From Novosphingobium sp. (lineage in GTDB: Bacteria; Pseudomonadota; Alphaproteobacteria; Sphingomonadales; Sphingomonadaceae): DNA of 35,116 nt. The stretch's first letter is position 1, and every line of letters begins with the position of its first letter. Shown here in pieces: positions 1-6,534 of the stretch. A model generated the notes under the pieces. That model did not search any database and was not told the DNA's origin. It saw only the letters and a list, made by a program, of their open reading frames with translations. The DNA lies in assembly GCA_017987575.1 (NCBI GenBank), contig JAGNTK010000012.1, positions 1 to 35,116 of the forward strand. The letters are read 5' to 3'. Both the position numbers and the translations under genes were made by a program.

Positions 1-1532
1 TTTTCCAGCCCCAGATCGGGATCACCCACTTCGAACGCCGAAGTCCCGGCGTGCGGCCCATTGGCGAACAGTTCCTCAGCCGAAGGTGCCCGCGATGTGC
101 GCGAGAGATTGGCAGCGACCTTCCAGCCCGGCGCGACATCGTAGGAAGCGCCAATCGCCGCTGAAAAAGCATCGAACCGCCGCTCGCCGCTGAAAAACTG
201 GGGTTGCGAAGCATCAGGCTTGGCGATCTGACTGGTGTGTTCAAACCGGGCGCCGCCTTCGACCATCAATGGACCACTTTCCCATTGCTGGAGTGTGAAG
301 AACCCGATCTGGTCAGTGCTATTGCGCGGCAAGAACGCTTCTTCACCAACCACGTTGAAGTCGCGGTTCATATATTGCGTGCCAGTTACGCCCTTCCATC
401 CACCGCGCTCTTTCTGAATCAGTTCAAAGCGGGCTTCCATTCCGGTGCTTGAAAACGTCGTTCCGACCGCGCCATCGGGTTCAATCTCGGCGTGCTCGTA
501 ATCGCCGAAGGCGAAGCGAAACGCCAGCTTCTCGATCAATCCGCCACCGGTCACCAATTCGGCGCGGGCGTCGATGCGGTCTTGGCGCAGTTTGATCCTG
601 GGGGCTTCCTGCCCCTGCCCGGGCTCAGTCGCGAAACGCACTGGGACGCCGTAAAGGCTATCATATTTGCTGAAGGCCACCCCAATGTTGCCGCCATCGG
701 TTACAAAGGCCAGTCCAACCCCGGCGGTCCAGGTGCGGTTCGCGGTGTTAGGCAAGGTGCCCGTTAATGCGGCATTGGCAGCAAAATCAATTTCTGGATC
801 AGCCATCGGATCGGGTGGGAGCAAACTGGAGGCAAGCGCAGTCGCGCGCAGTTCTGGCGTCAGCAAGTGTCCACCAATTCGCAAGTCGTCAGTCTTGAGC
901 CAGGACCCATCAACATGGCCAACCCAGTTTCCGCCCAGTGGCACCTCAGCCGATGCGGCCAGCATCCGCTCATTCGCAGCGCTGCCATAACCACCCATTG
1001 CGCCAAAGTGGATCGCCTCATCAGGCACCGCATCGGGGATTCGGCGATCGATCACGTTGACCACCCCCCCGCTGGCGGATGAACCGAACAGCAAGCTTTG
1101 CGGACCGCGCAGGACTTCGATCCGTTGGGCCAGCAGCGGATTGACAACCGGGGCATGATCAACCGAGGTATTGGATACGTCGATCGAACCGATCCCGTTG
1201 GACAGCACCCGCACGCGTTCTCCCTGCAGCCCGCGCAGCACTGGACGAGAGGCGCTTGGTCCAAAAGATGTCGCGGAAACGCCAGGGGTATGGGTCAAAC
1301 TATCGCCCAAGCCGGGCCGCGCATTGGCGGCCAGTTCTTCGGCCCGGACGATCGCAACCCCCGAAATGCTATCCTCGCGCGATGTCCGGCGCATTGCGGT
1401 GACAACAATCTCTTCATCATCGCTGGCATGATAGTCAGTCTGGTCAGCGCCATTAGCCTGCGCGGTCGCAGGTAAGGCCAAGGCCGCTGCGATGGCGAGG
1501 ATGGCTGTCGAAGAGATGCGGTCAATTCTCAT
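1..1532 (-). CDS. TonB-dependent outer-membrane receptor, 5' part (partial at left edge)
   Basis: The gene starts at the ATG at 1532-1530 and stays open to base 1, giving about 510 residues without a stop; the C-terminal barrel lies outside the window. Residues 1-26 are a clear Sec signal peptide (MRIDR, an Ala/Leu-rich core, then ATAQA). EIVVTA at 41-46 fits a TonB box. Residues about 55-165 form the plug domain with RPVLRGLQGERVRVL and VLRGPQSLLFGSSASGGVVN. Alternating beta-barrel-like sequence follows. The stretch SVDHAPVVNPLLAQRIEVLRG resembles the plug of ZnuD-type zinc/haem receptors, so a metal or metal-chelate substrate is possible, but this is inference. There is no good Shine-Dalgarno before the ATG; the start is chosen because it begins the signal peptide. 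It is divergent from the EAL gene. Confidence 0.88.
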   Translation of the reverse strand, partial: MRIDRISSTAILAIAAALALPATAQANGADQTDYHASDDEEIVVTAMRRTSREDSISGVAIVRAEELAANARPGLGDSLTHTPGVSATSFGPSASRPVLRGLQGERVRVLSNGIGSIDVSNTSVDHAPVVNPLLAQRIEVLRGPQSLLFGSSASGGVVNVIDRRIPDAVPDEAIHFGAMGGYGSAANERMLAASAEVPLGGNWVGHVDGSWLKTDDLRIGGHLLTPELRATALASSLLPPDPMADPEIDFAANAALTGTLPNTANRTWTAGVGLAFVTDGGNIGVAFSKYDSLYGVPVRFATEPGQGQEAPRIKLRQDRIDARAELVTGGGLIEKLAFRFAFGDYEHAEIEPDGAVGTTFSSTGMEARFELIQKERGGWKGVTGTQYMNRDFNVVGEEAFLPRNSTDQIGFFTLQQWESGPLMVEGGARFEHTSQIAKPDASQPQFFSGERRFDAFSAAIGASYDVAPGWKVAANLSRTSRAPSAEELFANGPHAGTSAFEVGDPDLGLE

Positions 1533-1567
1533 GGGTTACAGCAGTTCAGTTGTTCGATGCGGCCCCG

Positions 1568-1597
1568 GCTATAAGCAAAAAGATTGCAAAGTAACAA
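1568..1597 (-). promoter_or_regulatory. candidate sigma70-like promoter for the TonB receptor
   Basis: On the minus strand, TTGTTA (1597-1592) is followed after 18 bases by TATAGC (1573-1568). Each hexamer matches consensus at four of six positions. The site ends 35 bases upstream of the receptor ATG. This is pattern matching only. Confidence 0.3.
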
Positions 1598-1725
1598 TAT
1601 CTCATATCTGTCGTTGTTTCAGCCTACCCTTCAGGACAAACAGCCTACCGCAGAACACCGTGCAGCCCGCCCTCGGCGGATTTCAGCGTCAATCCCGCGT
1701 TAGGGATAACCGAAATATTTACCAA

Positions 1726-1804
1726 ATGCCGGGTAAGGGATGACCATGCGGATCGGAATGCGACCCTGCGAGTTGAGCCCGAGTGGTGCCCCTATGCCGG
1801 GTAA
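1726..1804 (+). repeat. 11-bp direct repeat ATGCCGGGTAA, two copies
   Basis: ATGCCGGGTAA occurs at 1726-1736 and again at 1794-1804, 68 bases apart (about 6.5 helical turns), in the leader region of the EAL gene. It could be a paired regulator site or chance; no known regulator motif is recognised. Confidence 0.3.
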
Positions 1805-1861
1805 CGCGCTGCTTTCGCGCATCTTTTGTGGCGGAATTGCCGATTCCCGAGGCCTGTCACA

Positions 1862-4171
1862 ATGATCTGGCCGTTCAACCGCAAATCTGCCGAGAAAAAG
1901 CCGGTCACCCGCCGTGGGATATTTCTATCGGCCTTGCTGATCAGCATGATCGCAGGCGGGATCGAGTTGTTCGAGCCGCTCGAGGACCTTTATCGCGGCG
2001 GCCGCAACGTAGTTCGAGCGCGCCCGGCGGATCAAAAAATTGTCGTCGTCGCAATCGACAACGCGACTGTGCGGCGGTTTGGCTCAAGCTATTACTCGCG
2101 GAAGTACAACGCTGAATTGCTTGATCGGCTGTTCGAAGGCGGCGCCAATCGGGTCTATTTCGACGAAGCCTTCTCGCAACCCATGGACCCGGAGGGCGAT
2201 GATGCCTTTGCGGCTGCGCTAGCGCGGCACAAGGGCAAGGTTTTTCTGGGTGGAAACTCACTGCGCTCGAGAGCGCCAGATGAGTCGCTCGCACTGGTTC
2301 CGATGGAGAAATTCAGAGCACTTGCCCAAATCAGATCCTTCAGATCTACGCGCTCACCATTCTCACTATCGGCTGAAGCCTACTACAGTGATTCCTTTGA
2401 CGGGCAAAAAACGCCGTCAATTTCGGGAGACATTGCTCGTCGGACCGGATCCGTCGAATCGACTTATCGTCCCGACTGGGCAATTGAAGTTTCCACTGTC
2501 CGCACGCTGAACATTGTCGATATTCTTGATAATAAAATTCAGGGTACACCATTCAATGACATTGACGTCATCGTCGGCGTCACATCAGATGACAGTCAAG
2601 ATTTCATTCACGTAGCCGGTCAAGGATGGTTTCCCGGAGTATACCTTCATGCAATTGGCGCCCAAACTCTTCGGGAAGGCCTGCCGCTCAATGTAGGTTG
2701 GTTACCCGCTTTGTTGGCATCGGCGTTACTATCGGCAATGCTGCTTGCAGCGAGAGGCTGGAAGCGAAATGCCACAACAGCTGTTGTTTCAATTGGCGTC
2801 GGCTTGGCAGCTCCTCTGATCCTTGATTCGATATTTGTAACTGCGGACTTCCTCCCGGCATATTTGATGTTCGGGATCGTCGGTTATCGCTCCGCAACTT
2901 TGCGGAAAGTGATGGAAGCCAGGCTCAAAAATGCTGGCACGTTAATGCCAAATCTTTCGGCGCTTCGCGAAGAACCGATAGCCGCCAAACGTGCGATTAT
3001 CGCTTTGCGGATCCGCAACTATTCGGCTGTTTGCGCCAGCTTCGCCACTTCGGTGGAAGACGATCTAGTGACCGAACTAGCTCGCCGCCTGACCCTGCCC
3101 GGAGAAGCGCCAACCTTCTACCAAGCCGAAGATGTACTCTATTGGCTTGCCCCGCAGCTGCCGATGCATGAGCTAGAAGAGCATTTGACTGGACTTGCCA
3201 AACTCATCGAAATCCAGTTCGTCATCCAAGGACGCAAGGTCGATATTCATGCGGCATTTGGCGTTGATATGGATCTGACCCGGAGCATTTCGACCCGGCT
3301 CGGACGGGCCTTGCTGGCGGCAGACAACGCTGCGGTGAAACACCAGCTGGTTCAGTTCAACACCAGCGAGAACGACGAAGATAGCGCCTGGGAACTGTCT
3401 TTGATGGGCGAACTCGATGCGGCAATCGACGCCGGTGATATCTGGATTGCCTATCAGCCGCAGTTCGATCTGAAGGATGACCGCATCTGCGGTGCCGAAG
3501 CGCTTGTCCGTTGGCAGCACCTCACGCGCGGCGCAATCTCGCCCGAAGCCTTTATCTTGCCCGCTGAGGCCCACAACCGCATCAAGCGGCTGACATTTCA
3601 TGTGCTGGAACAAGCGACTCGCGCGTCGCGCTTTATTCTCGATGAGCGGCCTGATTTCCGCTTGGGGGTTAACATTTCAGCCGGTCTGTTCGAATTGCCG
3701 GAACTGCCAGCCGAAATCGCGAAGGTCCTTTCCAAAGTGGACTTCCCGGCCGCCAATCTCACCCTGGAAGTCACAGAATCTGCTTCATTTGGGCAGCATC
3801 AAATGGTTGCGGTCAACCTAAGCGCGATCGAAGCAATGGGCATTCAGCTGTCCATTGACGATTATGGCACCGGCAATGCCACGCTTGAGTACATGCGTTC
3901 GGTCCCCTGCCAGGAGGTCAAGATTGATCGCCGCTTCATCGTCGGGTTGGTCAAGAACCAGAACGACATGCTGCTGGTCGAATCGACCATCGAACTGGCG
4001 CACGGCATGCACCGCCGGGTAATCGCAGAAGGGATCGAGGATCCCGAAACGCTCGAACTGCTGCGCAGCATTGGCTGCGATATTGCCCAAGGCTATTACC
4101 TGGCCAAGCCAATGCGGATCGAAGCGATGGAAAGCCTGTTGGAGGCAGTGACGCGAATCAAGGCAGCCTGA
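1862..4171 (+). CDS. CHASE2 / degenerate GGDEF / EAL membrane protein, probable c-di-GMP phosphodiesterase
   Basis: The protein has 769 residues from the ATG at 1862, which has GAGG nine bases upstream. An upstream in-frame TTG at 1826 would add 12 residues but lacks a ribosome site. Residues 20-37 are a membrane helix, about 42-285 a periplasmic CHASE2 sensor (KIVVVAIDNATVRRFG), and 280-342 three further hydrophobic segments. Residues about 365-500 have GGDEF-domain character, but the GGDEF loop is replaced (FYQAEDVLYW near 420), so no cyclase activity is expected. The EAL domain (about 515-765) keeps the residues needed for catalysis: E546 in EALVRW, N604, EVTE 636-639, D666-D667, K687, E723 and Q743. 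It should hydrolyse c-di-GMP at the inner membrane in response to an unknown signal. It lies beside the EPS operon, which suggests a regulatory link that is not proven. Confidence 0.9.
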   Translation: MIWPFNRKSAEKKPVTRRGIFLSALLISMIAGGIELFEPLEDLYRGGRNVVRARPADQKIVVVAIDNATVRRFGSSYYSRKYNAELLDRLFEGGANRVYFDEAFSQPMDPEGDDAFAAALARHKGKVFLGGNSLRSRAPDESLALVPMEKFRALAQIRSFRSTRSPFSLSAEAYYSDSFDGQKTPSISGDIARRTGSVESTYRPDWAIEVSTVRTLNIVDILDNKIQGTPFNDIDVIVGVTSDDSQDFIHVAGQGWFPGVYLHAIGAQTLREGLPLNVGWLPALLASALLSAMLLAARGWKRNATTAVVSIGVGLAAPLILDSIFVTADFLPAYLMFGIVGYRSATLRKVMEARLKNAGTLMPNLSALREEPIAAKRAIIALRIRNYSAVCASFATSVEDDLVTELARRLTLPGEAPTFYQAEDVLYWLAPQLPMHELEEHLTGLAKLIEIQFVIQGRKVDIHAAFGVDMDLTRSISTRLGRALLAADNAAVKHQLVQFNTSENDEDSAWELSLMGELDAAIDAGDIWIAYQPQFDLKDDRICGAEALVRWQHLTRGAISPEAFILPAEAHNRIKRLTFHVLEQATRASRFILDERPDFRLGVNISAGLFELPELPAEIAKVLSKVDFPAANLTLEVTESASFGQHQMVAVNLSAIEAMGIQLSIDDYGTGNATLEYMRSVPCQEVKIDRRFIVGLVKNQNDMLLVESTIELAHGMHRRVIAEGIEDPETLELLRSIGCDIAQGYYLAKPMRIEAMESLLEAVTRIKAA

Positions 4172-4184
4172 CGCTAGCCTGCGC

Positions 4185-4201
4185 GAGGGCAATTTGCCCT
4201 C
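4185..4201 (+). terminator. hairpin after the EAL gene, possible terminator
   Basis: GAGGGCA (4185-4191), a three-base loop ATT, then TGCCCTC (4195-4201) form a perfect 7-bp stem starting 14 bases after the EAL stop codon. The following sequence is only moderately T-rich (TGATTCGCCTCTTTGTGTT), so it may be a weak terminator or a 3'-end stabilising hairpin. Confidence 0.5.
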
Positions 4202-4320
4202 TGATTCGCCTCTTTGTGTTGAGACTTCGCCAGCCTGCCAGGCCTCAATCCGTCACCCAATTCCCCCGCGAATCACTCGCTTTCCTGGCTCGTCCTTGCG
4301 CGCGCAGAATGGCAGCGGGT

Positions 4321-4353
4321 AGCACTGCCTCATCAGCACTGCTTGAAGCAGTG
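4321..4353. repeat. repeat plus inverted repeat able to form two alternative stems
   Basis: AGCACTGC occurs twice (4321-4328 and 4335-4342). The second copy starts a perfect hairpin, CACTGCT (4337-4343), loop TGA, AGCAGTG (4347-4353). The 3' arm GCAGTG could pair with either copy of CACTGC, giving two competing stems. No T run follows, so this is not an ordinary terminator. Role unknown. Confidence 0.4.
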
Positions 4354-4394
4354 TCCCGCATCAACCATACATCATTCTGATTCCAGATTGTTTT

Positions 4395-4425
4395 TTGACT
4401 CTCGGGCGACTGCTCTGGTTAATAA
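4395..4425 (+). promoter_or_regulatory. candidate promoter for the small transcript
   Basis: TTGACT (4395-4400), a near-consensus -35, lies 18-19 bases ahead of an A/T-rich TTAATAA (4419-4425) that could act as -10. Transcription would begin near 4432, upstream of the hairpin, short ORF and terminator described below. The -10 match is poor, so the call is tentative. Confidence 0.35.
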
Positions 4426-4457
4426 ACCATTCTTGCATTTGGTGAAGAATTCGTTAC

Positions 4458-4490
4458 CCTAAAGGGGAAGCAAAAGCTGTTTGCTTTAGG
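4458..4490 (+). ncRNA. leader hairpin of the small transcript
   Basis: AAGCAAA (4468-4474) and TTTGCTT (4480-4486) pair around the loop AGCTG. The stem can extend through CCTA (4458-4461) and TAGG (4487-4490) with a purine-rich bulge between. CCCT (4457-4460) could instead pair with AGGG (4463-4466), a mutually exclusive small hairpin. The structure ends 20 bases before the ATG of the 13-codon ORF and leaves its ribosome site free. It could be the structured part of a small RNA or a leader controlling the short ORF. Confidence 0.4.
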
Positions 4491-4510
4491 TTTGACAGCA
4501 GGAGACAATC

Positions 4511-4552
4511 ATGTGGGATTGGCTTAGAGACGTTTCTGCCGGTCGCCGATAA
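4511..4552 (+). CDS. 13-codon ORF with strong ribosome site (possible leader or small peptide)
   Basis: ATG at 4511 to TAA at 4550-4552 encodes MWDWLRDVSAGRR. CAGGAG lies about six bases before the ATG, one of the best Shine-Dalgarno matches in the window. Two of the first four residues are Trp and the tail is basic. CCGA (4546-4549) and TCGG (4554-4557) can form a small stem with the stop codon in its loop. A strong terminator follows 22 bases later. No gene lies downstream on this strand, so this is not a classical attenuator. It may be a small peptide, a dual-function RNA, or chance. I do not recognise the peptide. Confidence 0.4.
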   Translation: MWDWLRDVSAGRR

Positions 4553-4574
4553 GTCGGTTGGCGTAAGCTAAAAG

Positions 4575-4602
4575 CGGCCCGGACAGAAGTCCGGGCCGTT
4601 TT
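4575..4602. terminator. strong bidirectional rho-independent terminator
   Basis: CGGCCCGGAC (4575-4584), loop AGAA, and GTCCGGGCCG (4589-4598) form a perfect 10-bp GC-rich stem. It is followed by TTTT on the plus strand and flanked by AAAA (4570-4573) that gives a T run on the minus strand. It can therefore end the small plus-strand transcript and also the long minus-strand EPS operon, whose last stop codon is 28 bases away. Confidence 0.9.
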
Positions 4603-4629
4603 GCTATGTGCCCTACATTCAGAACTGGT

Positions 4630-6522
4630 CTAGATAGACAGCCCGCTTAACGACCGGTCCAGCATAAGCAACTGCCACAGCAACCGGCCATGATCGGCGC
4701 GGCCTGCAATATGGTCTTCGGCGATTGAACCCAGACGGCGCGGTTCAAACCAGCCGGTCCTTGCCAATGCCGAACTCGCCGCGATCCCGCGGGCGCTTTC
4801 CGCCAGCGGCCCGCGAAACCATTGCGCTATCGGCGTAACAAAGCCCTGCTTCTGCCGGAACAGGATTTCGTCTGGCAGATAGCGCTTCATCGTCTTCTTG
4901 AGCAGCCACTTGCCTTGCCCACCTTTGAGCCGAAGACCCTCCGGCAAGCCCGCTGCGAATTCGATCAAGCGGTGGTCAAGCAGCGGCTCGCGCGCTTCCA
5001 GACTGACCGCCATCGACGTGCGATCTACCTTGGTCAGGATGTCGCCCGGCAGCCAGAATTTGAGGTCGGCATACTGCGCACGGTCCAATCCAGACCGCGC
5101 CGGGGCCGAACGCATCAGATCTTCCCACGGTTGTTCTGCCCGATAGTCCCCGCGCAGCTTCAGAAACTCTGGCGAATACAGCTGCGCGCGCAGTTCCGGC
5201 GGAGTAACCCCAACCGCACGGGCATAGCCGGTTTCGCTGCTGGCAGCGAGCGCCTGCAAGGTCGCCTTTGCTCGCAGCGGACGTGGTGCCCAGTCAGCCT
5301 TGGGATAGATCGCTCCCAACCCGCCAAACAGCGGGCCACGCAGAGCCTGCGGCAACAAACCGCGCAGCCGGTCTTCACCATGCTGGAACTTGTGGCGGCG
5401 GTATCCGGCAAAGGCCTCGTCCGCACCGTCACCAGACAGCGCCACCGTCACGGTCTCACGCGCTAGCTGACAGACACGCCAGGTCGGCAAAGCTGAGGCA
5501 TCGGCGAACGGTTCGTCAAACATCGCCGCCAGCGTATCGACATGATCGAAATCGTCGGGCGAAACCTGTCGGGCGCGGTGATTGGTGCCGAAGCGCCTGG
5601 CAACATCGGCGGCATATCCCGTCTCATCCAGCGCTGCGACATCGAAGCCGATCGAGCATGTGTTGACCGGATTGCCGCTGGCTTCCGCCATCAAGGCAAC
5701 CACTGCCGAGCTATCGACTCCGCCCGACAGGAACGCTCCAAGCGGCACATCGGCCACCATCCGGCTCGTCACAGCCTGCCGCAACAGGTGCAGCAATTCT
5801 GCCTCCAGATCGGCGGCGCGGCCCTTGTGCCGCTCAGCAAACGATACGTCCCACCACTGGCGTGGCGCCGGCAGCGGTGCATCGTGACGCAGTAACAACG
5901 AATTCCCGGCGGGAAGCTTATGCACCCCAGCCAAGACCGAGCGGTGATCGGGGACATAGCCCCAGGCAAGGTAGTCCTCAATCGCCAGCGGATCTATGTC
6001 ACGTCGCAGCAACGGGTGCGCGATCAGCCCCTTCAGCTCAGAGGCGAAAGCCAGGCTACCATCGCTGAGTGGCGCATAGAACAGCGGCTTCACGCCAAGC
6101 CGATCACGCGCGAGGAACAACGTTCGCGCGCCCAGATCATAAATCGCAAAAGCGAACATGCCGTGCAGCCTAGGCAAGCAGTCGGGACCCCAGCGCTGCC
6201 AGGCGGCCAGAATAACCTCGCTATCGCCGTCAGTATGGAATTCAGCACCTGATCTGCGCAGTTCTTCGCGCAGTTCGCGGTAGTTGTAGATCTCGCCGTT
6301 GAAGACCAGCATTGCCCGGCCATCGGTGGAAGCCATTGGCTGCGGTGATCCAGCCAGATCAATGATCGAGAGGCGCAAGTGGCCAAGGCCGACACCTGGC
6401 GCGGTCCAAACCCCCTGCCCGTCCGGTCCGCGATGCGCCATCGCTGCGCACATCCGGTCAATCCGCGCCGGATCAACCGGCTTCGGGGTGGACAGGTGAA
6501 AGATTCCGGCAATTCCGCACAT
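4630..6522 (-). CDS. asparagine-synthase-like amidotransferase of the exosortase A EPS locus
   Basis: This 630-residue protein has an N-terminal class II glutamine amidotransferase domain: the nucleophile Cys2 in MCGIAGIF, RGPDGQG near 33, GHLRLSIIDL and FNGEIYNY. The C-terminal synthetase domain has the PP-loop FLSGGVDSS and LSGDGADEAFAGYRRH. It should hydrolyse glutamine and use the ammonia to amidate an ATP-activated acid. In exosortase A loci (family amidotransferase 1, TIGR03108) the substrate is thought to be a sugar acid of the exopolysaccharide rather than free aspartate, though that is not proven. It is the last gene of the operon, 12 bases after xrtA and just before the bidirectional terminator. 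A general asparagine synthetase role cannot be excluded. Confidence 0.9.
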   Translation of the reverse strand: MCGIAGIFHLSTPKPVDPARIDRMCAAMAHRGPDGQGVWTAPGVGLGHLRLSIIDLAGSPQPMASTDGRAMLVFNGEIYNYRELREELRRSGAEFHTDGDSEVILAAWQRWGPDCLPRLHGMFAFAIYDLGARTLFLARDRLGVKPLFYAPLSDGSLAFASELKGLIAHPLLRRDIDPLAIEDYLAWGYVPDHRSVLAGVHKLPAGNSLLLRHDAPLPAPRQWWDVSFAERHKGRAADLEAELLHLLRQAVTSRMVADVPLGAFLSGGVDSSAVVALMAEASGNPVNTCSIGFDVAALDETGYAADVARRFGTNHRARQVSPDDFDHVDTLAAMFDEPFADASALPTWRVCQLARETVTVALSGDGADEAFAGYRRHKFQHGEDRLRGLLPQALRGPLFGGLGAIYPKADWAPRPLRAKATLQALAASSETGYARAVGVTPPELRAQLYSPEFLKLRGDYRAEQPWEDLMRSAPARSGLDRAQYADLKFWLPGDILTKVDRTSMAVSLEAREPLLDHRLIEFAAGLPEGLRLKGGQGKWLLKKTMKRYLPDEILFRQKQGFVTPIAQWFRGPLAESARGIAASSALARTGWFEPRRLGSIAEDHIAGRADHGRLLWQLLMLDRSLSGLSI

Positions 6523-6534
6523 GGGATGAAGCGC

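Larger units (their letters stand above)
1533..1861. other. 329-bp divergent intergenic region
   Basis: This is the spacer between the divergent receptor (minus) and EAL (plus) genes. It has A/T-rich patches around 1570-1620 and 1708-1725 that contrast with the GC-rich genes. I see a weak sigma70-like pair for the receptor and a short direct repeat (both listed separately). I see no recognisable Fur or Zur box and no convincing promoter for the EAL gene. Short ORFs here have no coding character. Confidence 0.6.

Noticed and set aside
1704-1712. TAGGGATAA-like string resembling part of a homing endonuclease site
   Set aside because: Only about nine bases match and no intron or endonuclease gene is present; chance.
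4492-4497. TTGACA hexamer just before the 13-codon ORF
   Set aside because: A perfect -35, but the -10 would fall inside the ORF after its start and no matching -10 is seen at 16-18 bases; the upstream TTGACT is the better candidate.
4511-4552. trp-type attenuator leader peptide
   Set aside because: The ORF has two Trp codons near the start, but they are not consecutive, and no tryptophan gene or any gene follows on that strand after the terminator.
4822-5466. 214-codon open frame on the plus strand
   Set aside because: Antisense to the amidotransferase gene, whose PP-loop and C-terminal domain are intact.
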